A stretch of DNA of 64,000 nucleotides from Bretschneidera sinensis (lineage: Eukaryota > Streptophyta > Magnoliopsida > Brassicales > Akaniaceae), in the NCBI GenBank assembly GCA_023935145.1, contig CM043697.1, forward strand, positions 48,899,001-48,963,000, in the 5' to 3' direction. This document shows, one piece after another, positions 1-10,357 of the stretch. The notes beneath the pieces were generated by a model that saw nothing but the letters and a program-made list of their open reading frames with translations, was not told where the DNA came from and searched no databases. Position 1 is the first letter of the stretch, and each line of letters starts with the position of its first letter. The translations under genes and the position numbers were made by a program.

Positions 1-1145
1 CAAGGATTAGGAAAATCAAAAGGATAGTAAAATTTATCAATCTGAATCAACACATCCTCTACCACACCCCGGGGTACTTTGACTGAACGGTCAGCCAGTT
101 GTAATACCACGTCGGTTGGTTTGATTTCTCCTAAACCTAGCTGTAAATAAATGGAAAATGGCATCAAGTTTACACTAGCTCCTAAATCTAGCAAGACTTG
201 TCCAACCTCATGATTTCCAATGCTACAATCAATGGTAGGACAGCCCGGATCCTTGTATTTTGGGGGAATTCTTTCCTCAATTAAGGCACTAACTTGCTCA
301 GTTAGGAATGCAGTTTTATTGACATGATGTTTCCTCTTAATTGTGCATAAATCTTTGAGAACTTTTGCATAAGTAGGAACTTGTTTAATCACATGCAACA
401 GAGGAAGATTGAGTTTCACTTGCCTCAAGTTCTCTAGGATTTCGTTATTTAAGTCCAGATTTTTCTTGTTTGACTTTAAGGCTTGAGAAAATGGTGCCTT
501 AACAGGACTTTTGGTCACTTCAGGGTCTTTGGACAGCTCGGTATTACTACTAGTTTGACCCTTTTCCATATCCTCGGATTCATTCATTGGTGAGATGTGC
601 AGTGACTTACCACTTCGGGTCACTATGGCATTTACATCCTTCAAATTTTCTTGTGCCATATGTTGACCACGAGCTGTGGACTGAGCTTGGGAAGGGAACT
701 TACCTCACTCAGTCACACTTAAGGAGCCCATTAATTTGGACACTTGGCTCTTAATTTCTTTATGCTCTTCAACCACCTCCGTAATTAATGCCTCAACCCT
801 CTGGTTTGTCTTACCTTGTGCCTCTATAAAAGCCTGTAAGGTGTCTTCTAAGGAGTTCCTAGAGGATGAGGGTGCATGATAAGGTATAGGGGATGATCTA
901 GGGGGCTATGCATGCTGCTGACTTTCAAATTTCCAACTGAAGTTGGGGTGATTCCGCCACCCCGGATTATAAGTGCTAGAGAAGGGTGCAAGAGGCTTCT
1001 TGTACATGCCTAAGGCATTACATTGTTCCTCATACAACCCTCTCATATCAGCAAATGTGGGGCATTCTTGGAGGAGATGATCTACCCTGCCATATACCAA
1101 ACACGACTCTAAAGGCCCCGCATGATTAGCTGCATGTGTTTGCAG
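1..1145 (-). pseudogene. Athila-like Ty3/gypsy gag-protease remnant, inverted
   Basis: On the minus strand this reads as the C-terminal gag and aspartic protease of an Athila-like gypsy polyprotein. From about 1120 downwards there is a degenerate zinc-knuckle-like stretch (C..YG..DH...EC), then a polar linker with the phrase VTRSGK. Next comes a basic stretch (KRKHHVNKTAFLTEQVSAL) and the protease core LLDLGASVNLMP at about 165-200, followed by ADRSVKVPRG. The flap-side sequence runs off the window at base 1. In this lineage the protease motif is normally DLGAS-like rather than DTG, so that alone is not damage. The frame is broken by stops near 902 and 702, so it is a pseudogene. Its orientation is opposite to the element tail that follows at 1161-4505, which implies rearrangement. 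Confidence 0.85.
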
Positions 1146-1160
1146 CGCGCCTTGAAAGAT

Positions 1161-1412
1161 TAGAGATTCGTTTTGACGAACATTAGAAATTCTTGCATGA
1201 TCGATTTGATCATCAAGAACGATTCTTGGCTAGGCAAGTTGATTATCAGGCGGGAGTATACTCTTCTTTTGGTCAGATGTACCAACACCTTGCCTCCGCT
1301 ACTGGTTGTGACATGGGTCACTTCCCATTTTGCCACCCTATCCGGGTTCGTCTTTTGATCCAACTCCAGAGGAAGGTGATGAGAATGAAGAGGAGGATGA
1401 AGACATAGAAGA
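1161..1412 (+). pseudogene. C-terminal tail of the ORF downstream of pol in an Athila-like element
   Basis: A frame with early stops (1180s) reads a helical stretch (HDRFDHQERFLARQVDYQAG) and then shifts frame near 1330. It ends in a proline-rich then strongly acidic tail (PPYPG..FDPTPEEGDENEEEDEDIED) at a stop at 1410-1412. This layout resembles the end of the env-position or 'putative plant transposon protein' ORF that lies between pol and the 3' LTR in Athila relatives. A related ORF is present at 52411-52902. The start is missing because the inverted gag-protease piece abuts it near 1150. Product function is unknown in this family. Confidence 0.5.
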
Positions 1413-3189
1413 TTAGTTTGGGTTATATCTTGTTTGCCTCCTTTTATTTTATTTTATTTTATTTTATTTTTATTATTATCGGATAACTGTACTAACATTT
1501 ATTGTGTCTTTCTTTTTGTTATTTTATTTTATTTTTTGTATTTTATTTTAGTTTTTATTTATTTCCATTTCATGTGTTAACCTAACATACGGTGGGAATC
1601 TTAATGTTACACCGCAGTTGCTTTCTTTTTGTTCGTTTTGTTCTATGTTATAGATCGTAATTTTAGCAAGAAGCACGACATATAGTTCAAATGGTGGTGC
1701 ACAATTTTCAACTTCTGTGCACTTTTGCTTACAAAGAGAGTCTCCCTTACCTTTTCTTTCATATTGAGGTCAATGCAATTTTTAAGTTGGGGGTGGAGGA
1801 AACATATTTCTTTTTTTTTCCATTGAACTGCTTGGTGACATTTTCCCTTTTTTTTTTTTTTGTTCTTAGCATGCTTTGTGTTAAGCCTTAGAGTTAATTC
1901 ACATTTCAATGATATGAACTTAATTGAGATAACATATAGCATTTAGAAAAAATTAAATCTTGTTTCAGTTTGAGAATGATTTAAATGTCAATCTTCATTT
2001 GGTTTGAGACTCTAGTTTGCGGTAAGATTGTATGATTAGTCTAAAACATTTAGAAAAGTTTTATGTGTGATTGCTTTGTGAATACTTTTACGGTCTCGAC
2101 AAGCTATATAACTTATTTGATAATCACTTGAGGCAAATTCCTAGAATGCACACTACTTAGGATATGATGTAGGCCATTTTTGGACCGTTTGAGCCTTTCA
2201 AACTTACCTTTGCTATATCTATCTCTAGTCATCTGTTTGAGCCTTTTTCTTGAAAAAGAATTTGAGTCTTACTCCTTTCAATAGCCCATTTATTCACTTG
2301 TTTGAGCCTAAAAATATTTTATCCTTACCCTTCTTTTAAAAGAACTTAGTTATACACATTTGTTGAGAAGCACTTAAAAGGAGTAAGGATAGAAATATGA
2401 AGAAAAAAAATATTACTAACATAACCCAAGTATATTAAAGGAGATAAGTTGGGGGTTGTGGAAAGAGTAAAAGAAAAAAAGGAAGTGAATGGTCTTATGC
2501 CAAAAAAGAAAAGAAAAGAAAAAAGAAAGGAAGAGAAGAAAAAAATAAGTGAAGCATGGCAAAGAAAGAGGAAAAGAAAAGAAAAATGGTGACTTATCGA
2601 GAGATATGTTCTTATAAAAAATGGTTGAAAGAGTTAGGTGTTGAAGTAAGGTTATCCAGTGCTTAAAAGAAGGTTGTGTTTAAAACTAAGAGATTAAGTT
2701 TTTTTATTGATTGAAACCTTCCCGTTCTTTCTTAACCTTTACCTTAGCCTAATGTCATAAGCTTATTAAAGACCTATTAATCCAATGTAGTGTGACTTTT
2801 CTACAATAGTGGAGAGTGATTTGAAAAATAAGCCTATGAAGCTTGATTTGTGATTGATGTCACGCAATTTATTATATTTTTAGAGGCCAAGACTTGTATT
2901 CATGAAAGTTATGCATAAAATCATTCGGGTGTTCGGATTAATGGATTGTGGTAAGATGGATGTTAAGAGTCGATAACAATTTTAAGATTGATGTTTGGAT
3001 TACTTTTGGACTTGGGTGATATTTAATGATTCTATATGTTGTGTGTTATGTGCGATTTCTAAGACAAAAAGTGAATTGCTCCTAGTTTAACACTAACATT
3101 GCTTTACTTTGTTTTGATTCCTACCGTAGAATTCATCTCTTGTTTTCGCTTGAATTGCTAGGGACTAGCAATAAGCTAGTTGGGGGTTG
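1413..3189 (+). other. 3' non-coding tract of the gypsy element with two G-run polypurine tracts
   Basis: No gene is seen. The tract starts with T-rich ATTTT runs. It contains AAGTTGGGGGTGGAGG at about 1783 and ends with GTTGGGGGTTG immediately before the LTR at 3190, the normal place for the plus-strand primer. It is clearly homologous by eye to 53060-54745, including the internal G-run and the phrases about TTTAGAAAAGTTTTATGTG. So both belong to one element family. Confidence 0.75.
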
Positions 3190-4505
3190 TGATGAGAGTC
3201 ATAAAATGTATCTTAACAGAACTTAATTGTTAACATTTTAGGGTTGATCTAGGTTTTAATTGGACTTTTATACGTTAATAACTCTAAAGTGTCATTCTTG
3301 GATCATTGATCTATTTCGATGCATTTTCAGGTACTTTAAGTTCAAAAGTGGAGGAAAAGTTATTGTTGCTTGAAGTACAAAGACTCGAGGCATACTAGAG
3401 TGAAGGCATGGTTGTGGAAGGACAAATGAAGAGAAATCAAGTCTTGAGTGTATGCGCTGCGGCCTGAAAATATCCAAGCCTCGGCCTCCAGGACCAAGTC
3501 AAAAGAGCAAGAAAGGAGCTTCAGTGAGCGCCGCGGCCTCGACCAGGCAGGGCCATGGCCTCCAGAAAGTGAGGAAACCAAAGATCAGGTAGAGCCACGA
3601 CACAAGGAAGAGAGAGCCGTGGCGCGCACACGATCCCCTTCTCCGAGTTATGACCTAATTAGGACTTTAATGATTGTTTAAACCCTAAAACACCCTTGGA
3701 CCTTTTGTATTATAAATAGATCACTTAGGGTTTGAGAAGAATTAATCATTAAGGCTAGAAAACACAAGAAGATTGTTATATTCTCCTACATCAAAGTGTT
3801 CAAGAATAAGCCCCATGGCCAACTAATCTCCAAGCAAGGCGAAGGGATGAATCCTTAGGTGTAGTTGTTCTTATTTTCCTTTATTGATTCAGTTGTAGTT
3901 GGGATTTTTTGTCAAAACATTGTTATGATTTACTCTTTAATTTAATTAGAATATTTTCTCTTAATCCGGTGATTATATCTTTCTCTTCGATATATGTTTA
4001 GTCATACTCTTCTTATGTCAAGTTTGTTTGGATGTGATTGAGTCCGGTAGATTTATCTTTTAGGTTTGTCCATTACTACAATATTGTCATTTAGATATAT
4101 TGTTGTTTCTTGATAAATCTATAGGATAGGTCATGTGTACTTAAATCAAAAGTAAAGAGTAATTCATATCAATTACATTAAGGTTTACATATGCTTTGAT
4201 TGAATATTTGCTGATTGCCTGTTTGGGATGTGAAACTTGTAATCGAGATAAAAACGACTGAATCAAGATTGGAATAAGGCAACGAACCTAGGGTGGATTC
4301 CCAGAACCTTGTTGTTCCTTTATTATATTCTTCAATCTATTTGCACAATTTTCTCACAATTACTTCATTATCAAAATTCATATTTTCTCACTTGATTGTT
4401 ATCATCCGTGTTAAGGTTTGCACTTTTCCTTTGTAGATCACTTTTCCTCGTGGGATCGACACCTCAACTATACACAATAACCGTATATTAGTTTGAGCAT
4501 AATCA
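3190..4505 (+). repeat. 3' LTR of Athila-like gypsy element (copy A)
   Basis: It starts TGATGAGAGTC right after a G-run polypurine tract and ends GAGCATAATCA, so the termini are TGAT...ATCA. It aligns along its length with the LTRs at 49032-50419 and 54746-56066. A TATA box (TATAAATAGA) lies at 3711-3720. The partner 5' LTR is outside the window, so no target duplication can be tested. Length is about 1.3 kb. Confidence 0.85.
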
Positions 4506-5002
4506 GAAGCCGTGGAGGACGATGATGTCGTGATGGCGGGGATCGAGTGGTCCGAGTGGAGGTGAAGGCGTGAAGCCATCAAGAGTGTGGAGGTGTAGAG
4601 GACTAAAGGGCTAGAGGTCGGAGAAGGGAACGAAATAGCATGGCCAGAGGTGGAGGGCTTAGGGATGGAGATGGAGACATGGAGTGGCTATGGCGGTTGC
4701 ACAAGTTCGAGAGGGGCAGAGAGTTTTTAGAGAATATAGATAATAGAGAAGTAGAGAAAGAGTAATCGCAAATGATTTAGGGCATTTAGGAATTAGGTCT
4801 CTGAGCTTTTATTATATATATATAAATTTAATTTATTAGTTTAATAAAATTCGGTTAATCGGTTATACCAACTTCAAAAAACTTATCCAACTTACTAACT
4901 TTTGAAATTGAAATTCCATATTTATACTGATTATCCGACTTAACCGACCTGATTTAGCAAAAACAGTCGGACAATCGGAATTGTCCGACTTTTGCACAAC
5001 CC
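4506..5002. mobile_element. Degraded hAT-like fragment
   Basis: The right edge ends in CAAAAGTCGG-type inverted-terminal sequence (plus strand TTTTGCACAACCCTA at about 4991-5005). It is preceded by repeated CCGACT/AATCGG motifs, as in non-autonomous hAT ends. The left part (4506-4740) is purine-rich with no recognisable coding capacity, and no matching left terminus is visible. It sits where the first part of the following copia LTR should be. Confidence 0.35.
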
Positions 5003-5635
5003 TACTTGTAATAGGGCATGGATTCCTAAGCCATTTAGTAAACAAATTCTATTGTATTGCCCACATATTTTTGTGCAACAGATTGAAAATAGAGTGAGTT
5101 ACAGAGAGTAGCCATAGAAAGAGATACAACATTTGTGAAAGAAAATTTATTTTTTTACCGGGAGAGTAAAGAAAGTGTACAACAGTTCAAAGGTTTTCTT
5201 TAGGATGTTATTCAGAGTGTTTGGTCACAAAGAATTAAGCTATTTGGGGTTTGTGGTTTCTATCACGGTGTCTATTTTGGCGAAGCACAGAGACTTCTCA
5301 TATTTCAATGGTTGGTAGTACAGTAGTGGTTTTTCCTTAGAGAGGTAATTTTGTATTATTACCAAATTGTTGTGGGTCTCAAGTTTGGGAATAAACTTGG
5401 GATATAAACTTTGTAATTAGTATTTACATAGTGGAATTATTATTGTGCTATGGTTTTTTCCCTCTACACTAGAGGGTTTTCTACGTAAATTATTGTGTTA
5501 TTGGTTTATTGCTTTATTTGGTACTTATCATTTTTATTTCTGCACAGTGCTTGGTGGTTACTATATTTAATCTGTGATCTTTGGTTGGAATTGAGGTACT
5601 TGATTAATTGTTAACGGTAGGTATTTTTCTCAACA
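5003..5635 (+). repeat. Partial 5' LTR of the TNT1-like copia element
   Basis: It aligns with 9828-10357 (shared CGGATTCCTAAGCCATTTAG and many other blocks). It ends CTCAACA two bases before the primer site. The first part is missing and replaced by the hAT-like fragment. Confidence 0.8.
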
Positions 5636-5672
5636 AGTGATATCAGAGCTTTGGTTGCGTGTGTTGGTCAAC

Positions 5673-6400
5673 ATGGATGAAAAATCTAATACTATGATTT
5701 TATTGACAATTTCTAATTATTCGGTATGAAAACCGAATATAGAAGATTATCTTTATTGCAAAGATCTATATGATCCCATTGAGGGTGATGAAGTCAAGTT
5801 GGAGGGCAAGACCAATAAAGAATGGGAAAGAATGAAAATGAAGATAGTTAGTGCCATCAAATAGTGGGTGGATCTCAGTGTGTTCCATCATGTGGCCAAA
5901 GAGACAAATTTCAAATCTCCTTGGGATAAATTTAAGATGTTTTATGAAAGATATACAATTCATAACAAAGATTTTGTGATAAGAAAGCTTGTGAATTTGA
6001 ATTACAGGGATAAACTCTCCATTGTTGAACACATTTTCAGGATCTTGTGAACCAGTTGTCTACAATGAAAATAATGTTAGATGATGAGTTACAAGCACTG
6101 TTTCTTTTAGATACTTTGCTTGATAGCTGGGAGACTTTGGTAGTGTCACTTAGTAACTCTGCTCCGAATGGTGTGATCAGTTTGTCTATGGTGAAAGACA
6201 ATATGTTCAATGAAGAGACTCATAGAAACGATTAAGGCACAGATAATGGTCAAGCTCTTATCAAAGAGAACATGATAAGAAGTAAGAGTTGAGGTCCTAA
6301 AGATCATAGTAAATCCATAGACAAGTCAAAGTCCAGAGATATCACTACAATAAATTGTGTCATATAAAGAGAAATTGTTGGGTCTGGAAACAAGAACAAC
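5673..6400 (+). pseudogene. copia gag remnant
   Basis: Translation from an ATG at 5673 gives a UBN2-type copia gag, with phrases such as EDYLYCKDLYDPIEG and LLDTLLDSWETLVVSLSN. It finishes with a damaged zinc knuckle (C.HIKRNCW at about 6350-6375) where the first cysteine pair is no longer clean. Stops at about 5727 and 5862, plus a frame change near 6047, break the frame. In an intact element this protein builds the particle that packages element RNA. It is followed by protease-integrase remnants with no separating promoter. Confidence 0.75.
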
Positions 6401-6499
6401 AGGATGGGAAGAATAAGAAGAATACTAATGACAAGAACACAACATCAATTGCTTTAGATGACGAAAAAGTTATGTTGCTTGCTTGTAAGTTTGAGGAGT

Positions 6500-7950
6500 G
6501 CAATCATGTTTCAGATTCTAGTATTGACCGTTGGCTCAGAAGTCATTTACCATTGTATTCCACATCGAGATTTCTTTACAACATATAGAGCATGAGACTT
6601 TGGTATAGTGAAGATGGGTAACTTGAGTTTTGCTCGGATTGTAAGGATTGGTGATGTACATATACAGACAAATGTAGGGTACACTATGACATTGAAGAAT
6701 GTACGACACATTACTGAATTGCATCTCAATCTGATTTCTACTCATGTTCTAGATAAAGAAGGGCAAGAGCATTACTTCAGTAATGGAAGGTGGAAGCTGA
6801 CCAAGGGATCATTAGTGGTTGCCAGAGGAAAGATGTGTTGCACCTTGTACAAGACACGTGTGAAAGTGTGTGGTAATGAGCTGAATGCAGTTGAAGATGA
6901 TGCTTCTCCAAACTTGTGGCATAAGAGGTTGACATATATGAGTGAGAAATGATTGTAGATTTTGGCTAGGAGGTCACCCATTCCTTCCTCCAAAGGTATA
7001 TCTCTGAACCCATGTGATTATTGTTTATTTGGTAAGCATCATAGATTTTCTTTTAGTAAGTCATCTAAAAGAAAACAAAAAAAAATTAGAATTAGCATAT
7101 TCAGATGTATGTGGTCCCATTGAAGTAGAGTCTTTGGGTGGCAATGGATATTTTGCTAATTTTATTGATGATGGTTCACGAAAGGTGTGGGTTTATTTGT
7201 TGAAGAAAAAAAGCCAGGTGTTTCATTATTTTAAAAAATTTCATACTATGGTGGAGAGAGAGAGACAAAGAATTAGTTGAAGTGTCTCCGTACTGATAAT
7301 AGTGGAGAGTATACCTCTGATGAGTTTGCATATTATTGTTCACAGTTTGGCATCAGGCGTGAGATAACAGTTCCTGATACCCCACAACATAATGGTGTAG
7401 CTGGGAGAATAAACCGTACCATTATGGAAAGAGTTAGATGAATGCTCAGAATGGCTAAGCTACCTAAGCTATTTTGGGGTAAAGCAGTTCGTATAGCTTG
7501 CTTCCTGATTAATAAATCTCCATCCGTTCCTTTGGGTTTTGAAATTCCAAAAAGAGTTTGGACAGGAAAAAATGTTTCTTATTCTCACTTAAAGGAGTTT
7601 GATTGCAAAGCTTTTTCACGCGTGCTCAAGGAGAAGAGGTCAAAACTTGATGACAAAGCCATTGCTTGTGTGTTTGTTGATTATAGGGATGCTGAGTTTG
7701 GTTACAAGTTATGGGATCCAGAAAAGAAGGAGAATATCAGAAGTAGAGATGTTGTCTTCTATGAAAATGAAACTTTGGCTGACATAAAGAAGAGTGAGAA
7801 GACATAGCATGGTACAAGAAGAGTTGAAGACTATGTACCAGATCCTACTCCTTCAGACAGTGTCACAGATGAAGGAGAGATACATGAAGAACATATGGGT
7901 AATGAGGAACCAACAATAGTTGATGATAATGTTATGCATGATATAGAGCA
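6500..7950 (+). pseudogene. copia protease/integrase remnant
   Basis: 6600-6950 reads as the stretch between protease and integrase (TLKNVRHITELHLNLIS, then LWHKRL of the GAG-pre-integrase motif). 7080-7440 reads as the integrase core: SDVCGPIEVESLGGNGYFANFIDD carries the first Asp, LRTDNSGEY the second, and the PQHNGVAGRINRT segment has lost the usual Glu context (AGRI instead of AERM-type). 7442-7807 is the post-core region. Stops at 6950, 7278 and 7440 break it. Confidence 0.8.
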
Positions 7951-8139
7951 AATTGAGTAGGGGGAGCAGCTCCTTGTACCGGAGATTATAGAGCCTCAGG
8001 TGAGAAGGTTTACTAAAGAGTATCAACCATCAACTAGGTACCCTAGTTCTAAGTATGTTTTGCTTACTGATGAGAGGAGCCAAAGAGCTTCCAAGAAGTT
8101 CACTCTCATCTAGAAAAGGATTATTGGATAAAACCAATG

Positions 8140-9633
8140 AGGGAAGAGATGAGTTCTTTGGAAAAAAAACAACACTTATGAATTAGTTAAACTTCCTAAA
8201 GGCAAAAAAGCATTGAACAAGTGGATGTTCAAGCTAAAGAAAGATGTTGAAAGGTTAGTAAAGTACAAGGCTCGACTGATAATGAAAGGTTTTGATCGGA
8301 AGAAAGGAATAAACTTCGATGAAATTTTCTCTTAAGAGGTAAAGATGAGTTCTATCCGAGTTGACTTGGTTTGGCAGCTAGTTTGAATCTTGAGCTTGAG
8401 CAGTTGGATGTGAAAACGGCGTTTCTTCATGGTGATTTGCATGAGGAGATTTATATGGTTCAACCAGAAGGTTTTAAAGTGAAAAGGAAAGATAAAATGG
8501 TTTGTAGGTTGAAGAAGAGCTTGTATGGATTAAAACAGGTTCTTAGACAGTGGTACAAGAAGTTTGATTCATTCATGGTGAATCATAGTTACCAGAGGAT
8601 AGTTACAGATCTGTGTGTATATGTCAAAAAATTCCTTGATGGTAACTTTATTATCCTTTTAATGTATGTTGATGATATATTAATTGTGGAACAAGATGCT
8701 AAGATGATTGGCAAGTTGAAAGATGAATTGTTTAAGTCCTTTGACATGAAGGACTTGGGACCAGCAAGACAGATTTTGGGAATGCAGATTGTTCATGATA
8801 GAAAAGCCAAAAATTTATGGTTATCACAAGAAAGGTATATCGAGCGAGTGCTTGAAAAGTTCAACATGAACCATTCAAAATCAGTCAGTATTCCTCTTAC
8901 CAACCACTTTAAGTTGAGCAAGAAATTGTGTCCATCAACAATAGAAGACAAGGAAGAGATGTCAACAATTCCTTACTTCTCTACAATTGGTAGCTCGATA
9001 TATGTTATGGTTTGCATGCAACTAGACATTGCTCATGTTGTTGGTATGGTTAGTAGATTTTTGTCTAATCCGGGTAAAAGTCACTGGGAAGCGAAAAAGT
9101 GGATCTTGAGATATCTTAGATGTACCTACATGTTGTGTTTGAGTTTTAGGAGTTCCGAACCAGTTCTTGAGGGTTATACAAATTTATATATGGCAGGTGA
9201 TCTTGATGCTAAAAAGTATACATCGAGGTTTTTGTTCACTTTCGTAGAGAGAGTTGTTTCATAGCATTCAAGACTACAAAAGTGTGTTGCCCTATCAACT
9301 ATTGAGGTTGATTACATTGCAGCGAACAAAGTAGGGAAATAAATGCTTTGGATGATGAGGTTTTCTCAAGAATTGGGTTTGAAGAAATAAGAGTATGTGT
9401 TTTTTTTGTGATAGTCGGAGTGTTATGGATCTTAGCAAAAATACAATGTATCATTCAAGTACGAAACACATTGAGGTGAGATACCACTGGATTCATGATG
9501 TGATTAAAAAATGATTGATGAAGTTGGAAAAGATTCACACAGATAAAATTGTCGCTGATATGATGACAAAGATTGTTCATAGAGAAAAGCTTGAGTTTTG
9601 CTTGACAATAATCGGGATACACTCCAAGTGACT
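8140..9633 (+). pseudogene. copia reverse transcriptase/RNase H remnant
   Basis: The longest open stretch (8371-9264, 297 codons) is a Ty1/copia reverse transcriptase (RVT_2). It contains LEQLDVKTAFLHGDL, the catalytic LMYVDDILIV block near 8660, and FDMKDLGPARQILGMQI. RNase H follows with ALSTIEVDYIAA (9290-9320), a DSRSVMDL remnant and STKHIEVRYHWI. Stops near 8335, 9262 and 9340 disable it. Codon content is AT-rich, as in the rest of the element. Confidence 0.9.
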
Positions 9634-9673
9634 CGCATGATAATTCTTTCCTTCATGAGCTAGAAGAGGATAT

Positions 9674-10357
9674 TGTTGGGCTTGGGCTAGGTCCAACCCA
9701 TGAAAAGAAAAAAAATCTGGCAGCTCACCTGTTGGTTGTCCTACGTAATACACCTAGTAAAAAAATATATTGTTATTCTCATATAGCATTCAGGAGACAA
9801 TGGCTGCTAAGTCTAAAAGGAGACTTGTACTGGGGCACGGATTCCTAAGCCATTTAGTAAACAAATTCTATCGTGCCGCCTGTATATATGTGCAGCAGAT
9901 TGAAAATAGCGTGAGTTATAGAGAGTAGCCATAGAAAGAACTACAGCGTTTGTGAAAGAAAATTTATTCTCTTATCGGAAGCGTAAAAAGGAGGAAAGGG
10001 TACAACAGTTCGAAGGTTTTTTTTAGGGTGTTAGTTTGATCGTTATTTGGGGTTTATAGTTTCAATCATGACATTTGATTTTGGTGAAGATTTCTCAGAA
10101 TTCAACTATTGGTATGTTTTTTTAAGAGATAATTTTGTATTGTTATCAAACTATTGTGGGATTTAAGTTTGGCTATAAATTTGGGATATAAACTTTGTAA
10201 TCATTATTTACACACAGTTATTTTTGTCCAATAATTTTTTCTCTGTATAAAGGGATTTCTAGGGAATTCTTGTGTTTTTAGTTTATACCAATTTTATTTT
10301 TCACAGTATTTAGTGGTTATTATATTTAATTAGTGATCTTTGATTGGAATCGACGTC
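9674..10357 (+). repeat. 3' LTR of the TNT1-like copia element, truncated at its end
   Basis: It starts TGTTGGGCTTGGG after the polypurine tract and matches the upstream LTR up to TTGGAAT.GA.GT.CTT. After 10357 similarity stops abruptly. It supplies the first ~155 bp that the 5' copy has lost. Confidence 0.8.

Larger units (their letters stand above)
5003..10357 (+). mobile_element. Decayed Ty1/copia element, TNT1-like
   Basis: The order is a partial 5' LTR (about 5003-5635), a primer site TGATATCAGAGC (5638), gag, integrase, reverse transcriptase, RNase H, a polypurine tract AGCTAGAAGAGGA (9660), and a 3' LTR starting TGTTGGGC at 9674. The two LTRs align from ACTTGTA.TGGGGCA onward. The 5' copy lacks about the first 155 bp, and the 3' copy loses similarity after about 10357. 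Because both outer ends are truncated, no target duplication can be found. The TNT1/Tork-type assignment rests on the pol motifs and gene order and is an inference. Confidence 0.85.

Noticed and set aside
3448..3681. 77-codon plus frame in LTR A
   Set aside because: LTR sequence; the equivalent positions in the other two LTRs do not keep the frame.
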